A DNA stretch of 64,000 bases, taken from the NCBI GenBank assembly GCA_012798435.1, contig JAAZNF010000109.1:53965-117964 (forward strand), written 5' to 3'. Under the pieces are notes generated by a model. That model searched no databases. It was not told where the DNA came from and saw only the letters and a program-made list of their open reading frames with translations. Numbering within the stretch: position 1 is the stretch's first letter; every line of letters starts with the position of its first letter. A program made the translations under genes and the position numbers. This document shows, one piece after another, positions 36,676 to 45,567 of the stretch. The DNA comes from Myxococcales bacterium (GTDB lineage: Bacteria; Myxococcota; B64-G9).

Positions 36676-38277
36676 TCACGGCTCGTGCAGGCGCACGCTG
36701 ATGGTCTGGGTCTCGCCCGCGACCACGCGCACCGTGATGGTCTTTTCGATATTAAGCCGCGGGTTGGTAAAACGCAATTGACGCAAACCCTCCCGCGCGC
36801 GGACCCGGAACAGCGGCGTCTCGTGCGGCAGCCGCCGCCCGTCCAGGTCCACCAGCGCCCAGGGGTCAGCGTTGATGTTCAAAAACCCGTAGCGCGCCGG
36901 CGCCGGATCGGCCGGCGGCGCGCTGGCGTCCAGGCCCGGGCCCGCGTCTTGGGGCGGCAAACCATCCGGCGCGCCGCCCTCGCCATCGGCTGGAGTATCC
37001 GTTCCCGCGTCGCCCGGGCCCGGCTCGTCGGGCGCCGGCTCGCTGCGGGGTTCTTCAAGGACATCGCTGTGCGCATCCGGCCCCGGACCAGCGTCGGTCG
37101 GCCCGACGGGAGGGCCGGGCCAGAGGAGGAACGCCACCGCCGCGGCCACGGACACCACCAGCAGCGGAAGGAGCAGCCAGCGCCCGCGGGCCTTCTTCTG
37201 CGGCGGCTTGCGCATGGCCACCGTGCCCAGCCGCAGCAGATCCCGGGTGGTCAGGTGCTCTGGATCCAACCCCTGCTCCGCGGCCATCTGCCGCAGCAGC
37301 CGATCGCGGGTGGTGCGCGTGGCCACCTCCCGGCTGATGTCATCGGCGAAGAGCCGACGCATCCACTCGGCGAACTGGGCCGGCGTGAAGGAAGGATCGG
37401 CCCGCACCCGGGCATGGGCCAGGGCGGCCTGGAACTCGGCGGCGCTCTGCACCCGGCGCTCCGGATCGCGCTCGAGCGCGCGCCGCAGGAGCTCGTCGAC
37501 CTCGGCGGGCACCTCGGCGCGGTGGGAAGCGGCGGGGACGAAGCGGGCCTCGCGGACCCGCTGCAGCGTGACCAGCTCGTTCTCGCCCTCGAACAGGCGA
37601 ACCCCGGTGAGCATCTCGTACAGCACGATGCCCAAGCTGAACACGTCCGAGCGGCCGTCCAGCTCCCGGCACTCGGCCTGCTCCGGCGACAGGTAGCAGG
37701 CCTTCCCGCGGATGATGCCCTGGGCGGTCTGGCGGATGCGGCTGCGCGCCTTGGCGATGCCGAAGTCGGTGAGCTTCACCTCGCCCTGGTAGCCGAGCAG
37801 GATGTTCTGCGGCGAGACGTCGCGGTGGATGATGCCGGTGGGGCGATCCTGGGCGTCGCGGAAGCGATGGGCGTAGTCCAGGCCCTGGGCCACCTCGGCG
37901 GCCACGAACAGCGCCACCGCCAGGGGACAGCGCTCGCCCCGCGCCTCGAGGGCGCTGAGCACGGTCTCCAGGTTCCGCCCCCGCACGAACTCCATGGCCA
38001 GGAAATAGTCCTGGCCCACCTGCCCGAACTCGAACACCTGCACGATGTTGCCGTGGTTGAGCGGCAGGGTGATGCGCGCCTCGTCGGTGAACATGTCGAT
38101 GAAGTCGCGGTTCTGGGCCAGGTGGGGCAGCACGCGCTTGAGGCACAACTCCTTTTCGGTGCCGAAGGCCGTGGCCAGCACAGCCCGGTACACCTCGGCC
38201 ATGCCGCCGATGGCGATGAGCTCCAGCAGCCGGTACCGGCCGAATTCTCGGGGCAGGCCGTCCACGCCCCCCACCAT
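36676..38277 (-). CDS. eukaryotic-type Ser/Thr protein kinase with PEGA-like tail
   Basis: The 533-aa kinase has a complete catalytic domain: Gly loop IAIGGMAEVYRA (22-33), Lys47, HRDVSPQNIL (151-160) and DFGIAKA (171-177), so it should be active. A transmembrane helix lies at about 366-387, followed by a Pro/Asp/Gly-rich external linker and a PEGA-like beta domain (about 460-533). The activation segment lacks the usual GTP-Y and reads RGKACYLSPEQ, common in this group. It sits 19 bp upstream of the VWG propeller gene, likely co-transcribed. Confidence 0.9.
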   Translation of the reverse strand: MVGGVDGLPREFGRYRLLELIAIGGMAEVYRAVLATAFGTEKELCLKRVLPHLAQNRDFIDMFTDEARITLPLNHGNIVQVFEFGQVGQDYFLAMEFVRGRNLETVLSALEARGERCPLAVALFVAAEVAQGLDYAHRFRDAQDRPTGIIHRDVSPQNILLGYQGEVKLTDFGIAKARSRIRQTAQGIIRGKACYLSPEQAECRELDGRSDVFSLGIVLYEMLTGVRLFEGENELVTLQRVREARFVPAASHRAEVPAEVDELLRRALERDPERRVQSAAEFQAALAHARVRADPSFTPAQFAEWMRRLFADDISREVATRTTRDRLLRQMAAEQGLDPEHLTTRDLLRLGTVAMRKPPQKKARGRWLLLPLLVVSVAAAVAFLLWPGPPVGPTDAGPGPDAHSDVLEEPRSEPAPDEPGPGDAGTDTPADGEGGAPDGLPPQDAGPGLDASAPPADPAPARYGFLNINADPWALVDLDGRRLPHETPLFRVRAREGLRQLRFTNPRLNIEKTITVRVVAGETQTISVRLHEP

Positions 38278-38417
38278 AGCAAAAAACTGCCGCGCCGCCC
38301 AAAAAAGGGCTCGGAAAAAAAATGGACAGCCGCCCCGTTTGGGTGTACACATCGGCCATCCCATCTCCCCCGCGACGCGGCTCTCGAGCGCCGCCGTGGT
38401 TTGACCGGGAGGGTGCC

Positions 38418-38708
38418 GTGGCGGATCGGATCGTGGATCTTTCCTGCTACTTTGCCTCTCGGCACCTAGCGGAAGAACTCCTGCGGCGGGAGGGCGCCGG
38501 CTACTTCGTCCGGCCCGAGCCCGACGGCCTGGCCTTCCGTCTGGATGAACGCAAGCTGAACACGGTGCTCGAGCGGGGCCGGGAGGCGGCGAGCCGCATG
38601 CGTCCCGGGCCCGCACCGAGACCACAGGATCTGTCGCTGTGCCGCCGCCTGCTGCGGCGCGAGTTGATCCACGATCTGGCGGTCAACCTGCTACGCACCG
38701 GCCCCTGA
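38418..38708 (+). CDS. small hypothetical protein
   Basis: A 96-aa frame starts with GTG, preceded by GGGAGG (38408-38413). The product is highly charged, begins VADRIVDLSCYFASR and has an amphipathic helical appearance with many Arg/Leu. No family was recognised. It runs opposite to the kinase gene and converges with the HD-GYP gene. It could be a real small protein, but codon usage alone cannot decide in such GC-rich DNA. Confidence 0.45.
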   Translation: MADRIVDLSCYFASRHLAEELLRREGAGYFVRPEPDGLAFRLDERKLNTVLERGREAASRMRPGPAPRPQDLSLCRRLLRRELIHDLAVNLLRTGP

Positions 38709-38857
38709 GCGCGCCCGCCAGGGTCCTCCGGGCCCACCCGGTATTGCCTTTCGGCCCGTCTCATCTCCGGGCGATTTCTTTCTGCGGCTGGCCAGGTTGC
38801 CCGGAGCGGGCGCAGCCAGGCGCACTCTCGACCTTGGCATCTGGCCGCGATGCCGCC

Positions 38858-40360
38858 TCAGGTGCAGGTGGGCGCGGGGGTCCCCGGGTTGCCCTGGTCG
38901 CGGCGCCACTTCTCCATCTCCATGATGAACACCGCCACGATGCGCGGGTCGAACTGGGTGCCGGCGCAGCGGCGCAGCTCGGCGATGGCGATCTCGTGCG
39001 ACAGCGCCTTGCGGTAGGCGCGGTCGGAGGTCATGGCGTCGTAGGTGTCGGCCACCGCCAGGATGCGCGCCTGCAGCGGAATGGCCTCGGCCTTGAGCCC
39101 CAGCGGGTACCCGGTGCCGTCGTACTGCTCGTGGTGGTGCAGCACCGCCGGCACCACGTCGCGCAAGAACTCGATGGGCTCGAGGATGCGCCGCCCCTTG
39201 TCGGGGTGCTGCTTGAAGACCTCGTACTCCTCGCGGGTGAGCTTCTGCGGCTTGTTCAGCGCGTCCAGCGGGATGCCGATCTTGCCCACGTCGTGCATGA
39301 GGGCCGCGGTGCACAGCTTGCGCTGCTCGGCCTCGTTCAGGCCCAGGCCGCGGGCGATGAGCTCGGCGTACATCATCACCCGGTCGGAGTGGCCGCGGGT
39401 GTAGGGGTCCTTGGCCTCCATGGCCCGGGCGAAGCCCTGGATGGTCTGCTGGAACGAGTCCTGCAGGTTGCGGAACAGGCGCGCGTTGTCGATGGCCGAG
39501 GAAGCGCGGTCGCCCAGGATGGACAGCATCTTGCGCTGGCCCTCGGAGAACTTCTTGCCCCGGGTGTAGGAGTACAGGTTGAGCATGCCACTCACCTCCA
39601 GCCGGATCTTGAGCGGCACACTGATGAAGGAGATCACGCGCTGGGACAGGGTGGGGCTGGAGAAGAAGCGCGCCGCCCGGTTGCCGTGGTACAGCACCAG
39701 GCGGTCCTCGCGGAAGTGGGCCAGGAGCTCGGGCAGCACCAGCTCCTCCACCTCCCGCTCGAACTGGTTGTCCTGGGACCGGCGCAGCTTGAGCTCGAAG
39801 CGCCCGGTCTCCGGATCGAGCAGCAGCAGGGAGGTGGCGTCGGCCCCGCTCTCCTTGAGCGCGGTGTCGACGATGATCTCCAGGATGCGGTCGAGCGACA
39901 GCGTCTTGGTGAGCACCTCGGACATGGTGTAGATGCTGAGCGCCTCCTTGAGCTGGATGTTCTCGAGTTGCAGGCGCTGCTTCTCCAGGCCGCGCTGGAC
40001 GATGTGGATGACCTCCTCGACCTTGAACGGCTTGAGGATGTAGTCGTAGGCTCCCTTCTTCATGGCCTCGATGGCCGTCTCCACGGTGCCGAAGCCGGTC
40101 ATGATCACCGTCAGCACGTTCAGCGAGCGGCGGTTGATCTCCTCCAGCAGCTCCAGGCCGCCCAGCCGGGGCATCTTGAGATCGGTGATCATCAGGTTGT
40201 AGGAGCGCTGCTCCAGCTCCTCGAGCGCCTGCTGGCCGTCCTCGACGGCGCGCACCACGTAGCCCTCCATGGACAGAAAGTCCGAGAGGATCTCGCGGAT
40301 CACGCGCTCGTCGTCCACCACCAGCACGCGGTGGGAGTCTTCGTGGAAACTGTATTCCAA
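38858..40360 (-). CDS. response regulator with GAF and HD-GYP domains
   Basis: The 500-aa protein has a receiver domain (VLVVDDERV, phospho-acceptor Asp60 in LMITDLKMP, Lys in LKPFK), a GAF domain (about 150-300) and an HD-GYP domain with HDVGKIGIP and HHEQYDGTGYP. The HD and GYP residues are intact, so it should degrade cyclic di-GMP upon phosphorylation. It starts with TTG behind an AAGGAG Shine-Dalgarno. The GGDEF cyclase gene is 43 bp upstream on the same strand, so synthesis and breakdown enzymes appear to be made together. Confidence 0.92.
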   Translation of the reverse strand: MEYSFHEDSHRVLVVDDERVIREILSDFLSMEGYVVRAVEDGQQALEELEQRSYNLMITDLKMPRLGGLELLEEINRRSLNVLTVIMTGFGTVETAIEAMKKGAYDYILKPFKVEEVIHIVQRGLEKQRLQLENIQLKEALSIYTMSEVLTKTLSLDRILEIIVDTALKESGADATSLLLLDPETGRFELKLRRSQDNQFEREVEELVLPELLAHFREDRLVLYHGNRAARFFSSPTLSQRVISFISVPLKIRLEVSGMLNLYSYTRGKKFSEGQRKMLSILGDRASSAIDNARLFRNLQDSFQQTIQGFARAMEAKDPYTRGHSDRVMMYAELIARGLGLNEAEQRKLCTAALMHDVGKIGIPLDALNKPQKLTREEYEVFKQHPDKGRRILEPIEFLRDVVPAVLHHHEQYDGTGYPLGLKAEAIPLQARILAVADTYDAMTSDRAYRKALSHEIAIAELRRCAGTQFDPRIVAVFIMEMEKWRRDQGNPGTPAPTCT

Positions 40361-40403
40361 GCCATCGCTCCTTCGCCCGATTATCGCACCCGGCGGAAGG
40401 GTG

Positions 40404-41462
40404 TCAATGGCGCCCGCTCACCTCGACCCGGTCGCGGCCGCGGCGCTTGGCCAGATACAGCGCCTGGTCGGCACGGCGCAGGAAGGCGTCACCGGTCTCG
40501 CGGGGACGCAGGCGCGCCACCCCCAGGCTCACCGTCACGTCCAGCGGGCCCGCGGTGGTGATGAAGGGCGTGCCCTTGACCGAGAGCCGGAGGCGCTGCG
40601 CCACCCGCCGGGCCTGAGCCAGGTTGGTGTCGGGGAGCAGGATCACGAACTCCTCGCCACCGACGCGCGCCAGCACGTCCTCGCTGCGGCACCCCTGGCG
40701 CAGCCGCTCCGCCAGGTCTTGCAGCACCTGATCGCCCACGGGGTGGCCGAAGCGATCGTTGATCCGCTTGAAGCGGTCGAGATCCAGGAACAAGGCGCTG
40801 AGCGGCCGGCGCGAGCGCTGGGCGCGATCGATCTCGAGCGGCAGCCGCTCGGCAAGGTAGCGCCGGTTGTGGAGCAGGGTCAGCGCGTCCGACTCGCTGA
40901 GCCGTCGCAGCCGGGCGATCTCCAGGTAGGGCACGGAGATCTCCCCCAGCAGGGTGAGCACGTCGAGCTCCAGCGATCGATAGGGCCGCCCGTCGCGGCG
41001 CGCCACCGAGAGCACCCCGATGCAATCCCGTCGCGCCATCAGCGGCACGGCCATGATGGCGGTGGGCGTCCAGGCCTGGCCGCGCCGCAGCACGAAGCGG
41101 GGATCGCGCCGCACCCGGTTGGTCAGGGCCGGCCGCCGGTGGATCACCACCCAGCCGATGAAACCCTCGCCGGGACGGAAGGGCGCCGCGCCCCGGCGGT
41201 GCACCGAGGGACCGAAGCGGGCCGAGATCAGCAGCCGCTGTCCGCTCTCGTCGAGCAAGCGCAGGGTCGCCTGGATGCTGCCGGTGATGGCCACGGCGGT
41301 GCGGGCCACCGACTGCAGCGTGGATTCCACCTGGCGGCTGCGGCGCAGATCCTCGGCCACCCGGAGGAGCGACGCGGTGACCTCGGCCAGCGAACGCCGC
41401 GCCAGCGTCCGGGCGCGGCGCGGGGAAGAATCGGTGCGGCGGAGAATCCTTCCTGCTGTCAT
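40404..41462 (-). CDS. GAF-GGDEF diguanylate cyclase
   Basis: The 352-aa protein has a GAF sensor (about 40-185) and a GGDEF domain with an intact active site GGEEF (268-272). An RxxD inhibition site (RSED, 259-262) lies five residues before it, so it should make cyclic di-GMP and be product-inhibited. No transmembrane helix is present; it senses something cytoplasmic. The ATG overlaps the stop of the DUF167 gene by 4 bp, placing it in the maf-divIVA operon. Confidence 0.92.
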   Translation of the reverse strand: MTAGRILRRTDSSPRRARTLARRSLAEVTASLLRVAEDLRRSRQVESTLQSVARTAVAITGSIQATLRLLDESGQRLLISARFGPSVHRRGAAPFRPGEGFIGWVVIHRRPALTNRVRRDPRFVLRRGQAWTPTAIMAVPLMARRDCIGVLSVARRDGRPYRSLELDVLTLLGEISVPYLEIARLRRLSESDALTLLHNRRYLAERLPLEIDRAQRSRRPLSALFLDLDRFKRINDRFGHPVGDQVLQDLAERLRQGCRSEDVLARVGGEEFVILLPDTNLAQARRVAQRLRLSVKGTPFITTAGPLDVTVSLGVARLRPRETGDAFLRRADQALYLAKRRGRDRVEVSGRH

Positions 41463-41782
41463 GGGGCCTCCGGGCCCGGGAGCGGGCCACGCCCGCCGAG
41501 ACGCGCGGCGGCCTCGGCCATGGCGATTCCGGCGAGCAGCAGGCTCTTCTTGCGCCCCGCGTGGCCGGCGACCAGCTCGATGGCGCGCGCCGGGAGGGCG
41601 AGCGTTTCCGCCAGAAACCGGATCAGCTCCTGGTTGGCGCGGCCGTCCGCCGGAGGGCTCTTCAGCCGGATCTTGAGGTGGTCCCCGTGCAGGCCGACGA
41701 TCTCGGTGCGGTTCGCGCCCGGCTGGGCCCACACCTCGAGCCGCAGGCGGCCGTCTCGTTGGGTGGCGAGATATGCGGGCAT
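41459..41782 (-). CDS. DUF167 / YggU-family protein
   Basis: The 107-aa protein shows the family core LRLEVWAQPGANRTEIVG, LKIRLKSPPADGRANQELI and KKSLLL. The family has a known fold but no agreed biochemical role. Here it sits between divIVA (4 bp away) and the diguanylate cyclase, with which it overlaps by 4 bp. The longer upstream frame is Arg/Ser-rich noise, so the ATG at 41782 is used. Confidence 0.88.
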   Translation of the reverse strand: MPAYLATQRDGRLRLEVWAQPGANRTEIVGLHGDHLKIRLKSPPADGRANQELIRFLAETLALPARAIELVAGHAGRKKSLLLAGIAMAEAAARLGGRGPLPGPEAP

Positions 41783-41786
41783 ACGC

Positions 41787-42617
41787 CTAGGAACCCTGGC
41801 GCCGCTCGGCATCCTTCGCCCGAGCCTCGCCCTCGCCGGCGGAGGTTCGTTCGCTCTTGTCGGCCGCCTCCTCGCGCACCTTGAGCACCTTGAGCTTGTC
41901 TTCGACCTTGTAGCTTGCGCTCTGGCTCTCGGCCTCCTCGCGGGCCTGCAGCAGCTTGCGGTGGGTCTCCAGCACGTTCTGCAGGCGCGACATGAGGTTC
42001 GTCTGCAAGCGGGCCAGGCGCTCGACCTCCTCACGAAGGGTCTCCACCTCGCGATCGCGGTCCAGGCCGAGGAGCTGGGCGTTGGCCTCCAACGTCTCCA
42101 GGATGGCGGCGTGCAACTTGACACGGCGCTGCTTGAGCTCCTCCACCGAGACGAAGAGGTTCTCGGCCTTGTCCTCGTGGACGTCCAGCAGCAGGCGGCG
42201 GTGGGTCTCGATGGTCTCGGTGAGCTGGGCCACCATCTGCTCGCGCTGGCGCTTGGCCTCGTTGATGTCCTCGATGACCTTGACCAGACGGTCGTTGGCG
42301 GCGTGGATGATCTTCTCCGCCTGGAGCTCGGCCTGGGACAGGATCACCTCGGCCTCCTTGCGCGCGCTCTCCTTGATGTCGTCGGTGATCTTCTGGGCGG
42401 TGATCATGGTCTCCTTGAGCGCTCGCTCGCGCTCGCGGTACTCCTCCACCACCCGGCTGGTGCGGGCCAGCTCCTCCTGGAGCTTCTGGTTGTCGCGCAG
42501 GATCTTCTCGAACTCGTCGGAGACGAGGTTGAGGAACGACTCCACCTCGCGCGGGTCCAGCCCGCGCAGGCGTCGCTCGAACTGCTGCTGGCGGATGTCG
42601 ATGGGGGTGATCTTCAT
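41787..42617 (-). CDS. divIVA: DivIVA-domain coiled-coil protein
   Basis: The 276-aa protein opens with the DivIVA signature ITPIDIRQQQFERRLRGLDPREVESFLNLV, followed by a long coiled coil to about residue 235 and a charged tail. Such proteins bind curved membrane and recruit division or polarity factors; they are less common outside Gram-positives but occur in deltaproteobacteria. A strong AGGAGG Shine-Dalgarno is present. Its place beside maf and cyclic di-GMP genes suggests a role in division or pole organisation. Confidence 0.9.
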   Translation of the reverse strand: MKITPIDIRQQQFERRLRGLDPREVESFLNLVSDEFEKILRDNQKLQEELARTSRVVEEYRERERALKETMITAQKITDDIKESARKEAEVILSQAELQAEKIIHAANDRLVKVIEDINEAKRQREQMVAQLTETIETHRRLLLDVHEDKAENLFVSVEELKQRRVKLHAAILETLEANAQLLGLDRDREVETLREEVERLARLQTNLMSRLQNVLETHRKLLQAREEAESQSASYKVEDKLKVLKVREEAADKSERTSAGEGEARAKDAERRQGS

Positions 42618-42629
42618 GGCCGCATCCTC

Positions 42630-43241
42630 CTACGCGGGCGAGCCCTCGAACGCCCGGAAGGCACACAGGCGCTCGAGCAACAATATCGTCTCACACAGCG
42701 GCAGGCCCACCACGTTGGTGTACGAGCCGCGAATAGAGCGCACCAGCAGGGCGGCCCGGCCCTGCACGCCGTAGGCGCCGGCCTTGTCCAGCGGCTCCCC
42801 GGTACGGACGTACCCCTCGACGAGCGCCGGGTCCAGCTCCCGGAAGGTCACCTCGCTGGACTCGAGGATCTCCTCACGCGCTGCCGGGCCCGTGCACAGC
42901 ACGGTCACCGCGGTCAGCACCCGGTGGGTGCGCCCCGACAGTCGTGACAGCATGCGCGCGGCGTCCGCGGCGTCGCGGGGCTTCTGCAGGATCTCGCCGT
43001 CCAGCACCACGGTGGTGTCGGCGCCGAGGACGAAGCGCCCGGGCGGAAGGCTCGCCGCCACGTCCTCGGCCTTGCGCCGGGCGACGCGCCGGGTGAAGTT
43101 CTCGGCGTCCTCCCCGGGCGCGATCACCTCCTCGACGCGGCTTTCGCGAACCTCCAGAGGAACGCCGGCGAGCGAGAGCAGCTCGCGCCGCCGCGGGGAG
43201 GCAGAGGCCAGGACCAGGGGGGTTTCCCGGGAGACGAACAT
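42630..43241 (-). CDS. maf: Maf-family nucleoside triphosphate pyrophosphatase
   Basis: The ~203-aa protein has the Maf signatures LVLASASPRRRELL, GADTTVV and KAGAYGVQG. It hydrolyses non-canonical or dTTP/UTP-type nucleotides to monophosphates and is linked to septum control in bacilli. The ATG at 43241 has a GAGG Shine-Dalgarno; a TTG at 43253 lies 5 nt behind a -10 and could be the leaderless start instead. It heads the division and cyclic di-GMP operon. Confidence 0.92.
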   Translation of the reverse strand: MFVSRETPLVLASASPRRRELLSLAGVPLEVRESRVEEVIAPGEDAENFTRRVARRKAEDVAASLPPGRFVLGADTTVVLDGEILQKPRDAADAARMLSRLSGRTHRVLTAVTVLCTGPAAREEILESSEVTFRELDPALVEGYVRTGEPLDKAGAYGVQGRAALLVRSIRGSYTNVVGLPLCETILLLERLCAFRAFEGSPA

Positions 43242-43258
43242 CTCGAACCTCAAACCGC

Positions 43259-43287
43259 ATTATTGGCCCCGCCCCGCACCCGGTCAA
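43259..43287 (-). promoter_or_regulatory. promoter of the maf-divIVA-c-di-GMP operon
   Basis: On the minus strand TTGACC (43282-43287), 17-bp spacer, AATAAT (43259-43264). The next TTG codon at 43253 is 5 nt downstream. Confidence 0.5.
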
Positions 43288-43390
43288 GAATCTCGCCGCC
43301 GCGAGCTGGCCGGCCTCCCGCGAACCCGCCGCGCGGGCGGTCAGGCCTGCCGACCTGCGCGATCTCCTGCGACACCGGCAGACGACGAAC

Positions 43391-45364
43391 TCATTCTTTA
43401 CCGAGCGCCTGGCGCACCTTGGCGGCCAGCTCGCCGAGGGAGTACGGCTTCTGCAAGAAGAGCAGTCCCTCCTCCACCTCGCCCTGGTGGGTCACCACGT
43501 CCTGCGCGTATCCGGAGACGAACAGGCACCTCATTCCGGGCCGCCGGGCGCACAGCGCGCGCGCCAGCTCCCGCCCGTTCATCTCGGGCATCACCACGTC
43601 GGTGAGCAGGAGGTGGATCTCACCCGCGAAGGAGCCCGCCCGGCGCAGCGCCTCTTCCGGCGTAGCGGCGGCCAGCACCGTGTACCCCAACCCCTCGAGC
43701 ATTTTGCGGCCGAGCTCGAGCAGCATCCGCTCGTCCTCCACCAGGAGCACCGTCTCACCCTCGCCCCTGCGCAAGCCGGTGCCAGCCTGCGGCGCCCGGG
43801 ACACCTCCGACCCGCTTCGCGGCAGCAGGATCTCGAAGGTCGTGCCGTGCCCCGGAGCGCTGTGCACCTCGATGGCGCCGCGGTTCTGCGTCACGATGCC
43901 ATACACCGTGGCCAACCCCAGGCCGATGCCCTTGCCCAGCTCCTTGGTGGTGAAGAACGGCTCGAACAGGTGCTCGACCACCTCCGGGCCCATGCCGGCG
44001 CCGCTGTCGCTCACGAACAGGCGCACGTTCTCACCCGCGGCGAGCGTCGGGTGCCGCTCGCGCTCGGCCTCGCCGACCACGACGTTCTCGGTGCCGATGA
44101 TGATGCGGCCCACCCCGCGGATGGCGTCCCGGCCGTTCAGGCACAGGTTGGTGAGCAGCTGATCCACTTGTGCGGGGTCCAGCCGGACCGGCCACAGGTT
44201 CGGGCCGGGCATCCACACGAGCTCGATATTCTCGCCGATCAGCCGTTGCAGCATCCTGAGCGTGCCGGCGATGGCGGCGTTGAGGTCCAACACGCGCGGC
44301 ACCACCGGTTGCTGGCGGGCGAAGGTCAGCAGCTGGCGCACCAGCTCGGCGGAGTGTCGAGCGGCATCGAGGATATCTTTCAGATGGGACGCGAGCGGAT
44401 CCTCGGGCTTGGCCTGGGAGAGCGCCACCTCTGCGTGCCCGAGGATCACCATGAGCATGTTGTTGAAGTCGTGGGCCACCCCGCCGGCCAGCCTTCCGAT
44501 CGACTCCATCTTCTGCGCCTGCAGGAGTTGCTGCTGAAGGCGTCGCTTTTCCTCCTCGGCCCGTTTCTGTCCGGTGACGTCCTGCACCATGCCCACCGAG
44601 CGGACGATCTTGCCCGTCTCGTCCTTGATGTGCTCGCATCGCTCCAGCACCCAGCGGATCTCGCCCGTTACGCGCCGCAAGAGGCGGTGCTCGATCTCGT
44701 AAGAGTCGCGGCCCTCGCGCACCGAGCCTCGATAGGCCAGGTCCACCGCAGCGCGATCGTCGGGGTGCACCGCTTCCATGAAAGCCTGGTACGAGGCGCC
44801 GAACTCCGCCGGCGGAAGCCCGAAGATGCGGTGGGTCTGCTCGGACCACGACAGGCGGCCCGAGACCAGGTCGAGCTCCCAGCTCCCGAGTTGGCCGATC
44901 TCCTGGGCCTTCTTGAGCAGTCTCTCGTTTTCGCGCAGGGCCTCCTCGGTCCGACGCTGCTCGGTGACGTCGATGCCGAACGTCGCGTAGTTGCAAATCT
45001 CGCCTTCCTGGTTCAACAAGGGAAAGCATGCGATGACCATGCATCGCTCGAGGTCTGTCTCGCCGGGAACGGAGAGGCTGGGGCGAAACCACACCGGCGG
45101 AAAGATGACGGGCTCCCCGGCTCGGGCGCGATCCAGGAATGGTCCCAGGCCCTGTTTCTTGATCTGCTCATCGGAGAAAAATTGCCAGGAGGACGGCGGG
45201 GGATGCGGCCACACCTCGAAGTAGGCCGGGTTGACGTGGACGCTGCGCCCTTCGAGATCGAAGATCTGTATCGGGCAGGGCGCGTTCTCCGCGAATTCGG
45301 CGAACTGCGCGGCATCGAAACCGAGTCTCCGGCCATCTGGCAAGGCGCCTCTTTTCTCGGTCAT
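43391..45364 (-). CDS. PAS-type hybrid histidine kinase with receiver domain
   Basis: The 657-aa protein has two PAS domains (about 20-135 and 150-270), a HisKA dimerisation region with the phosphorylatable His in GGVAHDFNNML, and an HATPase domain (NLCLNGRDAI, DSGAGM, GIGLGLATVYG). The C-terminal receiver contains VLLVEDERMLLELG and LLTDVVMPEMNG. No transmembrane helix is seen. It is probably a cytoplasmic kinase phosphorylating its own receiver; whether it serves the HD-GYP regulator of the downstream operon is unknown. Confidence 0.9.
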   Translation of the reverse strand: MTEKRGALPDGRRLGFDAAQFAEFAENAPCPIQIFDLEGRSVHVNPAYFEVWPHPPPSSWQFFSDEQIKKQGLGPFLDRARAGEPVIFPPVWFRPSLSVPGETDLERCMVIACFPLLNQEGEICNYATFGIDVTEQRRTEEALRENERLLKKAQEIGQLGSWELDLVSGRLSWSEQTHRIFGLPPAEFGASYQAFMEAVHPDDRAAVDLAYRGSVREGRDSYEIEHRLLRRVTGEIRWVLERCEHIKDETGKIVRSVGMVQDVTGQKRAEEEKRRLQQQLLQAQKMESIGRLAGGVAHDFNNMLMVILGHAEVALSQAKPEDPLASHLKDILDAARHSAELVRQLLTFARQQPVVPRVLDLNAAIAGTLRMLQRLIGENIELVWMPGPNLWPVRLDPAQVDQLLTNLCLNGRDAIRGVGRIIIGTENVVVGEAERERHPTLAAGENVRLFVSDSGAGMGPEVVEHLFEPFFTTKELGKGIGLGLATVYGIVTQNRGAIEVHSAPGHGTTFEILLPRSGSEVSRAPQAGTGLRRGEGETVLLVEDERMLLELGRKMLEGLGYTVLAAATPEEALRRAGSFAGEIHLLLTDVVMPEMNGRELARALCARRPGMRCLFVSGYAQDVVTHQGEVEEGLLFLQKPYSLGELAAKVRQALGKE

Positions 45365-45500
45365 CGGATGTCCGCCGTTCTTGAAGGATGGGTCTTGCGC
45401 GGGGCGTACTCTAGCGACGTGCAGGCAACGTACCGACAGCCGCCTCCGAAGTCAACACCGAACATCCTCGTGCCGGCATGGTTGCAACCCTGGCAACCCA

Positions 45501-45512
45501 GGGCCTGTCCCC
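45501..45512. repeat. dispersed motif, single copy
   Basis: GGGCCTGTCCCC, preceded by CA, lies in the intergenic region between the hybrid kinase and the DUF1295 gene. A partial second copy, GTTCCCCAG, follows. No AT-rich island is attached here. Confidence 0.6.
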
Positions 45513-45567
45513 AGTTGTTCCCCAGTTATTTCCTGTGATTCTGGCGGGTTGGAGAGAACGGCCAAGC

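Noticed and set aside
40269..42947. 892-codon plus-strand frame
   Set aside because: Antisense to the cyclase, DUF167, DivIVA and Maf genes, all with strong family signatures.
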